The notes beneath the pieces were generated by a model that was given only the letters and a program-made list of their open reading frames with translations, did not search any database and was not told the origin of the DNA. A stretch of DNA of 64,000 nt from Nocardioides allogilvus (GTDB taxonomy: Bacteria > Actinomycetota > Actinomycetes > Propionibacteriales > Nocardioidaceae): contig NZ_PZYX01000005.1 of assembly GCF_003047285.1 (NCBI RefSeq), positions 157,285 through 221,284 of the forward strand, written 5' to 3'. A program made the position numbers and the translations under genes. This document shows positions 43,937 through 52,688 of the stretch, in pieces (within the stretch, counting starts at the first letter, position 1; each line of letters starts with the position of its first letter).

Positions 43937-44632
43937 CTAGCCGAGAGCGTTGACTCCCGCTATCGCCCAGTCACCGTCGACCCGCACGAGATCGACGACG
44001 AGCCGGTTGCGGACCAGCTGGTTGGCCTTGGTCTTGGCCGACGACGTCTCCTGGTTGACGAACACCAGCACCTGCGCCTTGTCGGCCCTCGCCGAGATGA
44101 TCGCCGAGGAGACGGCTGTCGCCTCCTGGGAGATCTTGTTCTTCTCGGTGTTGGCCCGCACCTGCTCCATGGCTGAGTCGTACTCCTCACGGAACGCCGG
44201 CGTCAACCGTGCCGCCGCGACCTCGAGGTCCTGGTCGAAGGTGTCGTGGTGGTAGGTCAGCACCCGCTGGCTCAGGTCGGCGGCCGCGACGAGCAGCCCG
44301 GTGCGGGCGTCCTCGTCGGTGATCTGGCCGCTCTCGGGGGTCGCACCCTGCGGGGGGTTGAGGGCGTCGTAGACCGTGAAACCGGTGAAGACCGCCAGTC
44401 CCACGACCACCGCCGTCAGGACGGCCGCGAGCCAGGCACTGCCGAGGATGCCTGACGTCTTCTTCGTCGTCGTCTCCGGCTCCGCCTCCGGCTCCGGTTC
44501 CGGCTGCTCGGGCTCCGGTGCCTCCACCGGCGGCGGGATCTCCGACTGGCAGTAGCGGCACTTGATCGCCGCGGCCTTGATCGTCTCGGCGCAGAAGGGG
44601 CAGGTGCGCTCGTCTGATTTCATCGCTCTCAT
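43937..44632 (-). CDS. Mce-associated membrane protein with N-terminal zinc ribbon
   Basis: This 231-residue protein starts with a zinc ribbon (CPFCAETIKAAAIKCRYC, two CxxC pairs). A Pro/Glu-rich linker follows, then one transmembrane helix (AWLAAVLTAVVVGLAVFTG, about residues 66-84), then an extracytoplasmic Mce-associated (Mas-like) domain ending RVDGDWAIAGVNALG. Mas proteins stabilise Mce transporters. The ATG overlaps the stop of the preceding Mas gene (ATGA). It is the last gene of the mce4 operon. The zinc ribbon would sit in the cytoplasm and is not a standard part of mycobacterial Mas proteins as I know them. Confidence 0.8.
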   Translation of the reverse strand: MRAMKSDERTCPFCAETIKAAAIKCRYCQSEIPPPVEAPEPEQPEPEPEAEPETTTKKTSGILGSAWLAAVLTAVVVGLAVFTGFTVYDALNPPQGATPESGQITDEDARTGLLVAAADLSQRVLTYHHDTFDQDLEVAAARLTPAFREEYDSAMEQVRANTEKNKISQEATAVSSAIISARADKAQVLVFVNQETSSAKTKANQLVRNRLVVDLVRVDGDWAIAGVNALG

Positions 44633-45132
44633 CCCACGAACTGGAGGCCGGAGGTGAGCCAGCGCCCATCGACCTTCTCCATGTCGAGCTGGATCCGCCA
44701 GGGCACGGTGCGCGCCTCGCCGGCGGTCGACTTGCTGGTGACCTCGGTGTTGGCCGCGACGAACACCTTCGCGGTCGTCGCGTCGATGTCGCTGATCCCG
44801 ACCTCGAGCACGCTCGCTACCGCCGTCGACTGCTGCTCCTCGGCCGACTGCTTGAGGCTGTCCAGCTCGTCGGCGTACTGCTGCTTGAAGTCGCCGGTCG
44901 CGCCGTCGAGCACGGTCTGGGCCTGCTCGTCGACCTGCTCGTGGTCGATCGCGAGGAAGGCCTGGACCTGCGCGGCCGCGGCCCGGCTCACCTCGACGTA
45001 CTGCTGACCCCGCTGCTCGGCCTCGGTCTCGCCGGGCAGGGCCGCACTGCCCCGCGTGAGGAGCACCGCCAGCGTCGCGCCGAGCACCAGCCCGAGCACC
45101 AGCAGCAGGAGGTTGAAACGTCGCAGGTTCAT
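44629..45132 (-). CDS. Mce-associated membrane protein (Mas4-like)
   Basis: This is a 167-residue protein with an N-terminal anchor helix (FNLLLLVLGLVLGATLAVLL) and a soluble domain with coiled-coil-like helices (AEQRGQQYVEVSRAAAAQVQ). It ends in a beta region closing with DGRWLTSGLQFVG, the usual Mas ending. The ATG shares one base with the mce4F stop (TGATG). In mycobacteria two such genes follow mce4F, as here. It is probably a periplasmic-side accessory to the Mce4 sterol importer. Confidence 0.82.
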   Translation of the reverse strand: MNLRRFNLLLLVLGLVLGATLAVLLTRGSAALPGETEAEQRGQQYVEVSRAAAAQVQAFLAIDHEQVDEQAQTVLDGATGDFKQQYADELDSLKQSAEEQQSTAVASVLEVGISDIDATTAKVFVAANTEVTSKSTAGEARTVPWRIQLDMEKVDGRWLTSGLQFVG

Positions 45133-46277
45133 CAGCTGGCCCCGGTGATCACGTCGATGGCCCGTTGCTGGACGGGCTTGGGCGGCGGTGCGTACTTCAT
45201 GCCACGCATATTGACAGGCGCCCCGCTGCGACACTCCGCTGGGAAGAACTCGACGAAGGATGTCTCGTTGGGTGAACGTCGCTCGGACGCCGGGAGATAG
45301 CCGTCGGTGCACGGCGGCGGCTCCTGGTTGAGGTTCAGGTTGACCCGGCCGTACTTCTGGCCGTCGAGGTCGGCCAGCGCCGACGGGCCGGCCGCCAGCA
45401 GGCGCGGGAAGGTGACGAGGAGCTGCTCGAGGCCGTCGCGGCGCTCGGCCAGCACCCGGGTCACCTCGACGGTGTTGACGAGGAACTCGGGCAGCACCGC
45501 ACGCAGGTCCTCGACCAGCGCCTGCACCTCGGTGGCGGCGCCCGGCGCCTCGGTCAGGACCTTGCGCACGTCCTTGTCGGAGGCCGCCAGCGTGTCGGTG
45601 AGCAGCGCGAGGTCGCGCGCGAAGGAGCGGATGTTCTCCTTGTTGGCCGCCTGGGTCTCCAGCACCGGCTGGGCCGCATCGAGCAGCCGGATGGTGGCGT
45701 CCTGGTTCTCCCGGGCCTCCAGGATGAACGCCTGGCCGTTGTCCACCAGGGCGCGCAGCGGCGTCGCGTTGTCGCGGAACATGTCGCCGAGCTCGTCGAC
45801 GACGGTGCCGAGGTTCTTCTTGTCGACCGAGCCGATCAACGAGCTGAGGTGACGCAGCAGCACGTCCTCGCCGATGGGCAGCGACCCGGCGTCACCGGTG
45901 AGCCGGTCGCCGTCCTGCACGAACGGGCCGCTGCGGGCGGGCGGCTCGAAGTCGAGGTACTGCTCGCCCACCGCGGAGAGGTTGTGGACGTACATCGGCG
46001 AGTTGACCGGCAGCCGGGTCTCCTCGTCGAGCGCGAGGTCGACGTTGAGGCCGTCGCCGGTGACCGTCATGTCGGACACCTTGCCGATCTTGACGCCGCG
46101 ATAGGTGACCTCGGAGCCGATGAACAGCCCGCCGGAGGTCGGCAGCGTCACGTGGGCCTCGATGCCGCGGCCGAGGACGCGGTCGACCAGACCGAGGTAG
46201 CTGCTCGAGACGTAGAGGATCCCCAGCGCGCTGACCACGATGAAGGCGATCAGCCGGATGCGTACGCCGCGGGTCAT
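45132..46277 (-). CDS. mce4F: Mce4F, sterol transporter solute-binding subunit
   Basis: This 381-residue Mce-family protein has an N-terminal anchor helix (LIAFIVVSALGILYVSSSYLG) and the MCE domain (GGLFIGSEVTYRGVKIGKVSDM, given in part). A long helical region reaches about residue 300, then a low-complexity C terminus. The ATG at 46277 overlaps the mce4E stop (ATGA). Mce4 subunits A-F form a tube linking the outer layer to the YrbE4AB permease for cholesterol uptake. It is the last of six Mce paralogues in order A-F. Confidence 0.92.
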   Translation of the reverse strand: MTRGVRIRLIAFIVVSALGILYVSSSYLGLVDRVLGRGIEAHVTLPTSGGLFIGSEVTYRGVKIGKVSDMTVTGDGLNVDLALDEETRLPVNSPMYVHNLSAVGEQYLDFEPPARSGPFVQDGDRLTGDAGSLPIGEDVLLRHLSSLIGSVDKKNLGTVVDELGDMFRDNATPLRALVDNGQAFILEARENQDATIRLLDAAQPVLETQAANKENIRSFARDLALLTDTLAASDKDVRKVLTEAPGAATEVQALVEDLRAVLPEFLVNTVEVTRVLAERRDGLEQLLVTFPRLLAAGPSALADLDGQKYGRVNLNLNQEPPPCTDGYLPASERRSPNETSFVEFFPAECRSGAPVNMRGMKYAPPPKPVQQRAIDVITGAS

Positions 46278-47473
46278 CGCACACCTCTCAGTGCCGACTT
46301 GTCCAGGGCGGCCGGGACCCGCGCCAGCGTGGCCGGGCGGCACAGCGGCAGGCCGGGGACGTTGCCGCAGAGCTCCTCGACCGCGGTGTCGGTCTGCGTG
46401 CACAACGGTGCCAGCGGCGTCGTGATGCAGAGCTGCTGGAGGTCCTCCAGCGTGCTCGGGATCAGGCCGCCGTCGGAGACCGGGGTCAACTTGATCTGCA
46501 TCAGGAACGCGACGTTGGCGTAGTCGCCCTTGATCACGTCCGCGGCCTCGAGCGGGAAGGGATAGCTGGCGAGCGACACCAGGCCGGGGATGAGGTTCTC
46601 GTCCACGTCGGCCAGCTTGCGCAGCACCGGCTCGAGGTGGCGCAGCTGGGAGATCAGGTCGTCCTTGGTGGCGTTGATGACCCGGGTGCCGACCACACCG
46701 AGCTTGTCCAGCTCCGTCAGCATCCGCACCAGCGCGTCGTGCTGCTCGTTGAGCACGTCGAGCGCCGGGCCCATGGAGTCGAGCGCGTCAGCGATGACCT
46801 TCTTCTCCTCGACCAAGGTCTTGCTCAGGTCGTTGACCGAGTGGAAGGCCGTGATCAGGTCGTCCTTCTGGCCGTTCAGCGCGCTCACCAGGGACTCGAC
46901 CTGGCTCAGCACGTCACGAAGCTCGTCGGAGCGGCCGCTCATCATCGCGTTCAGCTCCTGGCTGATCGTCTTGATCTGCGCGACTCCGCCTCCGCTGAGC
47001 AGGAAGGACAGCGCCCCGAGCACCTCTTCGACCTCGGGGTTGCGGCCGGTCTGGGCGAGCGGGATGTGGTCGCCGTCCGAGAGCCGACCGGCCGCATCGG
47101 CGGCCGCGACGACCCGCTGGCCGCCGGTGGGCACCACCAGCGCGGTGTACTTCTCCCCCAGCAGGCTGGTCTGGCGCACCTCCGCGACCACGCTGCCGGG
47201 AAGGTCGACGTCCTCACGCACCCGCATGGTCACCTCGGCGTGCCAGCCATCGCGCTCGACCTCGAGCACCTGCCCCACCGGGACGTCGTCGACCATCACC
47301 GGTGTGCGCGGCACGACGTTGAGCACGTCGGTGAAGTCGGCGGTGACCTCGTAACCGTCCTCCTCGGCGACCGTGTTGGGCCCGCCGGGCAGCGGTAGGT
47401 CGTAGGCGCCGTCGAAGTCGCAGCCGGTCATCAGGACGAGGAGCGCGAGCACGAGTCCAGCGAGTCGGGTCAT
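46274..47473 (-). CDS. mce4E: Mce4E lipoprotein (LprN-like)
   Basis: This 399-residue Mce protein has a lipoprotein signal peptide with lipobox LMTGC (C18), as expected of the E subunit. The MCE domain follows (VMVDDVPVGQVLEVERDGW, VAEVRQTSLLGEKY), then coiled-coil helices rich in Leu heptads, and a cysteine-containing tail. ATG 47473 overlaps mce4D by ATGA. The lipidated subunit caps or anchors the Mce4 tube at the cell envelope. Confidence 0.92.
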   Translation of the reverse strand: MTRLAGLVLALLVLMTGCDFDGAYDLPLPGGPNTVAEEDGYEVTADFTDVLNVVPRTPVMVDDVPVGQVLEVERDGWHAEVTMRVREDVDLPGSVVAEVRQTSLLGEKYTALVVPTGGQRVVAAADAAGRLSDGDHIPLAQTGRNPEVEEVLGALSFLLSGGGVAQIKTISQELNAMMSGRSDELRDVLSQVESLVSALNGQKDDLITAFHSVNDLSKTLVEEKKVIADALDSMGPALDVLNEQHDALVRMLTELDKLGVVGTRVINATKDDLISQLRHLEPVLRKLADVDENLIPGLVSLASYPFPLEAADVIKGDYANVAFLMQIKLTPVSDGGLIPSTLEDLQQLCITTPLAPLCTQTDTAVEELCGNVPGLPLCRPATLARVPAALDKSALRGVR

Positions 47474-48651
47474 CCCTGGCCACCTCCGATGAGGGCTCCG
47501 ATGTCGCCGGTCGGGGCGGGCGCCTGGCTGCCCTGCTGCCCCGGCTGCCGGCCGGCCTGCTGGGCCTTGCTCCGGCCGCCCTGCGTGCCGAGGACCGGCC
47601 CGAGCACCTCGGTGAGCAGCTGGCAGACCTCCTGGGGCGCCTTGATCGTGGCGTTGTTCTTCAGGGTCTCGCACAGGAACTCGGCCGGGTCCTCGAAGGC
47701 GGGCGCCGCGTTGACGCGCGAGCCGAAGGTGCCGGTGACCGGGTCGAAGGCGACGGCGAGGTTGCCCATCGCCAGCGGGCCCTTCTGGGCCACCAGCGCG
47801 AGCGCGTCCTTCTCCTTCTCGACCGTCCCGAGCACCGACCCAAGCAGCTCGATGTCCTTGGACAGCTTGCCCCGGTTCTCCTTGACGAACCCGCGGACGG
47901 TGCCCAGGACGCGCGCCAGTGCTACGAGCACCTTGCGCAGCTCGGTCCGCTCCCCCTCGAGCTGGGAGGAGACCCCGGCCAGGTTGCCGATGAAGCGGTT
48001 GACGAGCGCGTCGTTGGCGGCGAGCGTCTCGCTCAGCGACGCCAGCGAGCGGACGTTCTCGAAGAGCGGGCCACGGTTGTCGCTGAAGGTCTCCACCGCG
48101 GCGGAGAGGTTGCGGATCGCCTCACCGCCCAGCGCGCCGTTGCCCTCGAGCGCCTTCGCACCCGCGGTGATGACGTTGTTGAGCGGGCCGGACTGCTGAC
48201 CGGGCTTCGGGCCCAGGGCCAGCGAGACGTCGTCGAGCGCCTTGTACATCCGGTCGAGCTCGATCGGGGTGTTGGTCCGCTCGAGCGGGATGTCGGCTCC
48301 GTCCTCGAGGGCGGGCTCGCCATCGACGTACACCGGGAAGACCTGGACGAAGCGGTCGGCGACGAGGGTCGGGGTGACGATCGCGGCCTCGGCGTCGGCG
48401 GGCAGCGTGTAGCGGGAGTCGTAGGTGACGTCCAGCCGCACGGAGTTGCCCTCGGGCACCACCGCGTCGACCTGGCCGATCTTGACGCCCATCACGCGCA
48501 GCTCGGAGCCGGGATAGATCGCGACGGTGCGGGAGAAGTGCAGGGAGGCTGTGCGCGTGTCCTGGCTGGGCAGGAAGGAGATGACGGCGGCGGCCAGCAG
48601 GACCAGGGCCAGCCCGATCCCGAGTGTCTTGGCAGAGATGCGCTCGAACAC
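47470..48651 (-). CDS. mce4D: Mce4D
   Basis: This 393-residue Mce subunit starts at GTG 48651, after GAGGTGAG and 7 bases past the mce4C stop. It has a membrane anchor (TLGIGLALVLLAAAVISFL), an MCE domain (GSELRVMGVKIGQVDAVVPEG in part), then a helical region with LSETLAANDALVNRFIG. The C-terminal end is Gln/Gly/Pro-rich and disordered (about residues 365-393), a common feature of Mce D subunits. It is the fourth subunit of the sterol importer. Confidence 0.91.
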   Translation of the reverse strand: MFERISAKTLGIGLALVLLAAAVISFLPSQDTRTASLHFSRTVAIYPGSELRVMGVKIGQVDAVVPEGNSVRLDVTYDSRYTLPADAEAAIVTPTLVADRFVQVFPVYVDGEPALEDGADIPLERTNTPIELDRMYKALDDVSLALGPKPGQQSGPLNNVITAGAKALEGNGALGGEAIRNLSAAVETFSDNRGPLFENVRSLASLSETLAANDALVNRFIGNLAGVSSQLEGERTELRKVLVALARVLGTVRGFVKENRGKLSKDIELLGSVLGTVEKEKDALALVAQKGPLAMGNLAVAFDPVTGTFGSRVNAAPAFEDPAEFLCETLKNNATIKAPQEVCQLLTEVLGPVLGTQGGRSKAQQAGRQPGQQGSQAPAPTGDIGALIGGGQG

Positions 48652-48658
48652 TGTCAGC

Positions 48659-49633
48659 TCACCTCGGTCCCGGGACGAACTCGCCGGAGAAGACCCCGGT
48701 GATGTTGGGGACGTAGGCATCGAACCACGGGCCGGTGCCGATGATGTTGCCGAGGATGTTCACGTAGGGCCCGTAGTTGTGGAGCAGGGTCTGCAGCTTG
48801 TCCTCGCGCTGCTGGAGGAAGGACAGGACCTCGTCGAGCTTGTCGAGGGTCGGCCTGAGCTGCTCGCGGTTGTCCTCGACCAGGCCCTCGAGGTCGTCGG
48901 CCAGCTGGCGCACGTTGACGAGCAGGTCGTGGATCGCCTGCTTGCGCTTGCGCAGCTCGGCGAACACGAGGTCGGCGTTGGACATCAGCTGCACCAGGTC
49001 GCCCTTGCGCTCGTCGAGCAGGCTCGTCACCTGCGCCGAGCTCTCCAGCAGGTCGCCGATCTCCTCGTCGCGCGAGGCGATCGTCTGCGACAGCCGGGAG
49101 ATGCCGGTGAAGCTGCTCCGCACCTCGGGGGCGGCCTGGTCGATGACCGTCGCCAGGGTGTCGAGCGCCTCCGAGAGCGACTTCTTCTGGGTCTCCTCGG
49201 TCTGCGTGGTCAGCTGGCCGAGGGTGCCGACGATGTCGAAGGTGACGTCGGTGCGATCGACCGGGATCGTGCCGCCGGCGTCGAGCTCGTCGTCGCCGAT
49301 CGTGGTCAGGTGCAGGAACTTCTCGCCGAGGAGGTTCTGCACCTGGACCTCGGCCTTCGACTCGTCGCCGAGGGTGGCGTCCTTGACCTCGAAGTCGACA
49401 ACCACCTTCTCCTGGTCGATCCGGATGTCCTGCACGCGACCGACCCGGATGCCGGCGACCTGGACCTCGCTGCCGACGTGCAGGCCGCTCGCATCGATGA
49501 ACTCGGCGTGGTAGGTCGTGCCGCGGAAGCCGGGGAACTTCTGCAGGTTGAAGGACGCGGCCATCACGACCAGCAGGCACACCAGGGTGATGGCGCCCAG
49601 GCGCAGGATCTTGGCGTCGGAGTGGCGGGCCAT
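48659..49633 (-). CDS. mce4C: Mce4C
   Basis: This 324-residue Mce subunit begins MARHSDAKILRLGAITLVCL, so the anchor helix is at about 10-26. The MCE domain has GSEVQVAGIRVGRVQDI and VQVQNLLGEKFLHL. A helical stalk with LDERKGDLVQLMSNADLV follows. It shares one base with the mce4B stop (TGATG). It is the shortest of the six here because it lacks a long C-terminal tail. It is part of the envelope-spanning sterol importer. Confidence 0.91.
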   Translation of the reverse strand: MARHSDAKILRLGAITLVCLLVVMAASFNLQKFPGFRGTTYHAEFIDASGLHVGSEVQVAGIRVGRVQDIRIDQEKVVVDFEVKDATLGDESKAEVQVQNLLGEKFLHLTTIGDDELDAGGTIPVDRTDVTFDIVGTLGQLTTQTEETQKKSLSEALDTLATVIDQAAPEVRSSFTGISRLSQTIASRDEEIGDLLESSAQVTSLLDERKGDLVQLMSNADLVFAELRKRKQAIHDLLVNVRQLADDLEGLVEDNREQLRPTLDKLDEVLSFLQQREDKLQTLLHNYGPYVNILGNIIGTGPWFDAYVPNITGVFSGEFVPGPR

Positions 49634-50703
49634 CAGCGATCGCACCTGTCCACGGTCGAGTGCATGGTGAACTGGGCGATCTGCTTGACCACGTCCGGCG
49701 GCAGCGTCTTGGCCAGCTCGCTGGGCAGCACGATCCCGCCGGTGAACTCGCAGAGGTAGTAGTTGTACCAGGATCCGTAGACCCCGATCCGGGTCTGTCG
49801 CGCCAGCATGGTCGGCAGCGTCTCCAGCGTCTTGTCGAGCATTGCCTTGTTCTCCGGTCGCGCCAGCACCGTGAAGAGCCGGCGCAGCTCGGCGACGTCC
49901 TTCTTGAGCAGCGGACGCGTCTGCGTCAGCAGGTCGGAGAGCGTCACCGACAGCGCGGAGATGTTCTCCAGCGACCGGCCGATGGTGAACCGGTCGCGGG
50001 CGACGTTGCCGGTCCACTTCTTCAGGTTGGTGATGAGCGCACCGAGCTGCTGGTGGTGGCCGTCGACCGTCTTCATCAGCGTGGTCAGGTTGACGATGAC
50101 CTCGCCGATCAGCTGGTCGCGGTCGGCCAGCGAGTTGGTGAGCTCGCCGGTCTGCTGGAGCAGGCCGGTGATGGTGCCGCCCTCGCCCTGCAGCACCTGG
50201 ATGAGGTTCATCGAGAGCTCGTTGACGTCCTCGGGGTTGAGCGCCGCGAAGAGCGGCTGGAACCCGTTGAAGAGCGCTGTCAGGTTGAGGGCGGGGCTGG
50301 TCTGGCCGAGCGGCAGCGTGCCGTCCGCCGGCAGCCGCTTCGCTTCGGGACTCCCCTGCTCGAGGGCGAGGTAGCGGTCGCCGACGAGGTTGAGGAAGCG
50401 GACGCTGGCTCGCGAGTCGGTGGTCATCGGAACGTCGCTCTTGACCGTGAACGAGATCCGCGCCCGGTTGGCCTCGTAGATCTCGACGTCGGTCACCTCG
50501 CCCACCGAGACACCGGCGACGCGCACGTCGTCACCCTTCTTCAGCTCGCTGGCGCTGGCGAAGATGCCGTTGTACTCGGTGTGGTCCCCCAGCCCGATGC
50601 CGCCCATGATGACGGCGAGCGTGGTGGTGAAGATGATCGAGACGAGGGTGAAGATGCCCAGCTTGATGCCGGCGGCCACGGTGGTGGCGTTGCGTGCGTT
50701 CAC
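49633..50703 (-). CDS. mce4B: Mce4B
   Basis: This 356-residue Mce subunit starts at GTG 50703 inside the mce4A stop (GTGA). The anchor helix (GIFTLVSIIFTTTLAVIMGG) is at about 16-35, with an MCE domain (GDDVRVAGVSVGEVTDVEIY) near 58-77. The helical stalk has LLQQTGELTNSLADRDQLIG, and the tail has a Cys pair (YYLCEFTGG and VDRCDR) that may form a disulfide. It is the second subunit of the sterol importer. Confidence 0.91.
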   Translation of the reverse strand: MNARNATTVAAGIKLGIFTLVSIIFTTTLAVIMGGIGLGDHTEYNGIFASASELKKGDDVRVAGVSVGEVTDVEIYEANRARISFTVKSDVPMTTDSRASVRFLNLVGDRYLALEQGSPEAKRLPADGTLPLGQTSPALNLTALFNGFQPLFAALNPEDVNELSMNLIQVLQGEGGTITGLLQQTGELTNSLADRDQLIGEVIVNLTTLMKTVDGHHQQLGALITNLKKWTGNVARDRFTIGRSLENISALSVTLSDLLTQTRPLLKKDVAELRRLFTVLARPENKAMLDKTLETLPTMLARQTRIGVYGSWYNYYLCEFTGGIVLPSELAKTLPPDVVKQIAQFTMHSTVDRCDR

Positions 50704-51839
50704 TCCAGCCCACCTCCCGGCTCGTCGTCGGACGTGCCGTCCTTGAGGGGCAGGAAGGGAGCCGGGTTCTGGTAGTTCGCCGGCAGGCCCAGGCACCACG
50801 GCCCGTGGCCGACCTCGCCGTAGACCGGCGCGTCGGCAGCGGTGTAGGACTTGCGCTGTGGCGCCCCCAGCTCGAGGGTCTGGTGGATGATCCCGTCCTG
50901 GAAGACGTTCTGGGTGTTGGCCTTCTGGCGCACGATCCCGTCCAGCATGCAGGGCAGCTGCGGCGAGTAGGTGTCGAGGAGCGACAGCAGCGGGACGCCG
51001 TACCGGCCCTGCTGGATCAGGGCCTGCTCGTTGGCCGAGAGCGTGTTGCGGGTGCTCACCGAGAGTCCGGTGATCGCACGCAGCGTCTCGCCGAACTCGG
51101 CCTTCTTCTGCACGAGCGTGCGCGCCGAGACGGTCGCGTTGCGCAGCAGCCGCAGCAGGTCGGGTGCGGCCAGCTCGTAGGTCTGCGCGACCTCGGCCAG
51201 CAGCTTCATGTCCGTGCGCAGCTGGGGCAGGTGGTCGTTGATCTCGATGAGGTAGGCGTCGAGCTCCTCGAGGGTCTCCCCGAGGTCGTCGCCCTTGCCG
51301 GTCAGCGCGTGCGACAGGGCGTAGAGGGTGGCGTTGAGGTCGGCCGGCTTGACCGCGCGCAGCAGCGGGAACAGGTTGGCCAGGACCGTCTGGATCTCGA
51401 CGTTGGTGCGCACCCGGCTGGCCGGGATCACCGCATTGTCGGTCAGCATCGTGGGCGACACGTTGCTCGTCGGCGGCACCAGCGAGACGTACTTCTGCCC
51501 GAAGAGCGTCGTCGGCAGGATCTCCACCTCGACGTTGTCCGGGATCGTGCGGGCCGCCTCCGGGCGCAGCGCGAGGGTGATGACGGCCTGCTCGCCGTCC
51601 TGCTCGATGGCGCGTACGTCGCCGACCAGCGCGCCATGCATGCGGACGTCGCCGAACTTGGCGAGCTGGAGTCCTGCCCGGTCTGCCTGGACCTTGATCG
51701 TGGTGACGTCGATGAACTTCTTCTGGTAGATCGCGATCGACAGCGCGATCAGCAGGGCCATCGCGGTGAGGTAGGCGACGCCGGCGACGAGCAGTCGCAG
51801 GTGCTCCGCCTTGGAGTCGTGGTGGATGTTGACGAGCAC
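50700..51839 (-). CDS. mce4A: Mce4A
   Basis: This is a 379-residue Mce subunit, first of the six, 5 bases after the yrbE4B stop. The start is a GTG at 51839. The anchor helix (LTAMALLIALSIAIYQK) is near residues 24-40, and the MCE domain has LAKFGDVRMHGALVGDVRAI and VEILPTTLFGQKYVSLVPP. A helical stalk and a C-terminal region with DAPVYGEVGHGPWCLGLP follow. Mce4A is the likely sterol-contacting subunit in mycobacteria. The ribosome-binding site is weak, suggesting coupling to yrbE4B. Confidence 0.9.
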   Translation of the reverse strand: MLVNIHHDSKAEHLRLLVAGVAYLTAMALLIALSIAIYQKKFIDVTTIKVQADRAGLQLAKFGDVRMHGALVGDVRAIEQDGEQAVITLALRPEAARTIPDNVEVEILPTTLFGQKYVSLVPPTSNVSPTMLTDNAVIPASRVRTNVEIQTVLANLFPLLRAVKPADLNATLYALSHALTGKGDDLGETLEELDAYLIEINDHLPQLRTDMKLLAEVAQTYELAAPDLLRLLRNATVSARTLVQKKAEFGETLRAITGLSVSTRNTLSANEQALIQQGRYGVPLLSLLDTYSPQLPCMLDGIVRQKANTQNVFQDGIIHQTLELGAPQRKSYTAADAPVYGEVGHGPWCLGLPANYQNPAPFLPLKDGTSDDEPGGGLE

Positions 51840-51844
51840 GGCGA

Positions 51845-52684
51845 CTACCCCGTGATCCGCACGGTGGTGGTGGAGCCCCAGATCGCGAAGCTCAGGAAGA
51901 AGTCGGCGACCACGACCGTGACGATGGAGGTGCGGATCGCCTTGCCCACGGCCATGCCGACGCCGGCCGGTCCGCCGCTGGCGGTGTAGCCGTAGTAGCA
52001 GTGGATCAAGATGATCATGACGGCCAGGATGATCAGCTTGAGGAACGACCAGAGCATGTCGATCGGTGGCAGGAACTGGATGAAGTAGTGGTCGTAGGTG
52101 CCGGCGGACTGTTTGTAGATCAGCGTCGTGATCAGCCGCGGCGAGAGGTAGGACGACAGCAGGGCGATGATGTAGAGCGGGATGACGGCGATGAAGGCCG
52201 CGATCATCCGGGTCGTCACCAGGAACGGCAGGCTCGGGATGCCCATCACCTCGAGCGCGTCGATCTCCTCGGAGATCCGCATCGCGCCGAGCCGCGCGGT
52301 GTAGCCGCACCCGACCGTCGCCGCGAGCGCGATCGAGGACACCAGGGGCGCGACCTCGCGGGTGTTGAAGTAGGCCGAGATGAAGGCCGTGAACTTGGCG
52401 ACCCCGATCTGGCTCAGCGACGCATAGCCCTGGATGCCGACCTCGGTGCCGGCGAAGAAGGCGAGGAAGGCGATCACGCCGGCGGTGCCCGCGATCAGGG
52501 TCAGACCGCCGGCGCCGAACGCCACCTCGGCCAGCGTGTTGTAGATCTCGCGTCGGTAGCTGCGCAGGGCGCGCGGGGTCCACGCCAGCGCCTTGGCGTA
52601 GAAGAGCAGCTGGTCGCCGTACTCCTCGAGGCGGTTGCGTCCGGTCCTGACGACCGCGGTCCCGGCATCCATCACTGCGCTCAC
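51845..52684 (-). CDS. yrbE4B: YrbE4B, MlaE-family permease
   Basis: This 279-residue integral membrane protein has about five helices and the MlaE/YrbE family core (GCGYTARLGAMRISEEIDALEV, given in part, then PFLVTTRMIAAFIAVIPLYI). Starting at GTG 52684, it lies 4 bases past the yrbE4A stop. With YrbE4A it forms the cytoplasmic-membrane permease of the Mce4 sterol importer, usually energised by an MceG-type ATPase encoded elsewhere. Such an ATPase gene is absent from this window. Confidence 0.93.
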   Translation of the reverse strand: MSAVMDAGTAVVRTGRNRLEEYGDQLLFYAKALAWTPRALRSYRREIYNTLAEVAFGAGGLTLIAGTAGVIAFLAFFAGTEVGIQGYASLSQIGVAKFTAFISAYFNTREVAPLVSSIALAATVGCGYTARLGAMRISEEIDALEVMGIPSLPFLVTTRMIAAFIAVIPLYIIALLSSYLSPRLITTLIYKQSAGTYDHYFIQFLPPIDMLWSFLKLIILAVMIILIHCYYGYTASGGPAGVGMAVGKAIRTSIVTVVVADFFLSFAIWGSTTTVRITG

Positions 52685-52688
52685 GCGA

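Noticed and set aside
44480..44525. Repetitive GGCTCC/GGTTCC-like sequence
   Set aside because: It encodes the Pro/Glu linker of the Mce-associated protein and is not a regulatory repeat.
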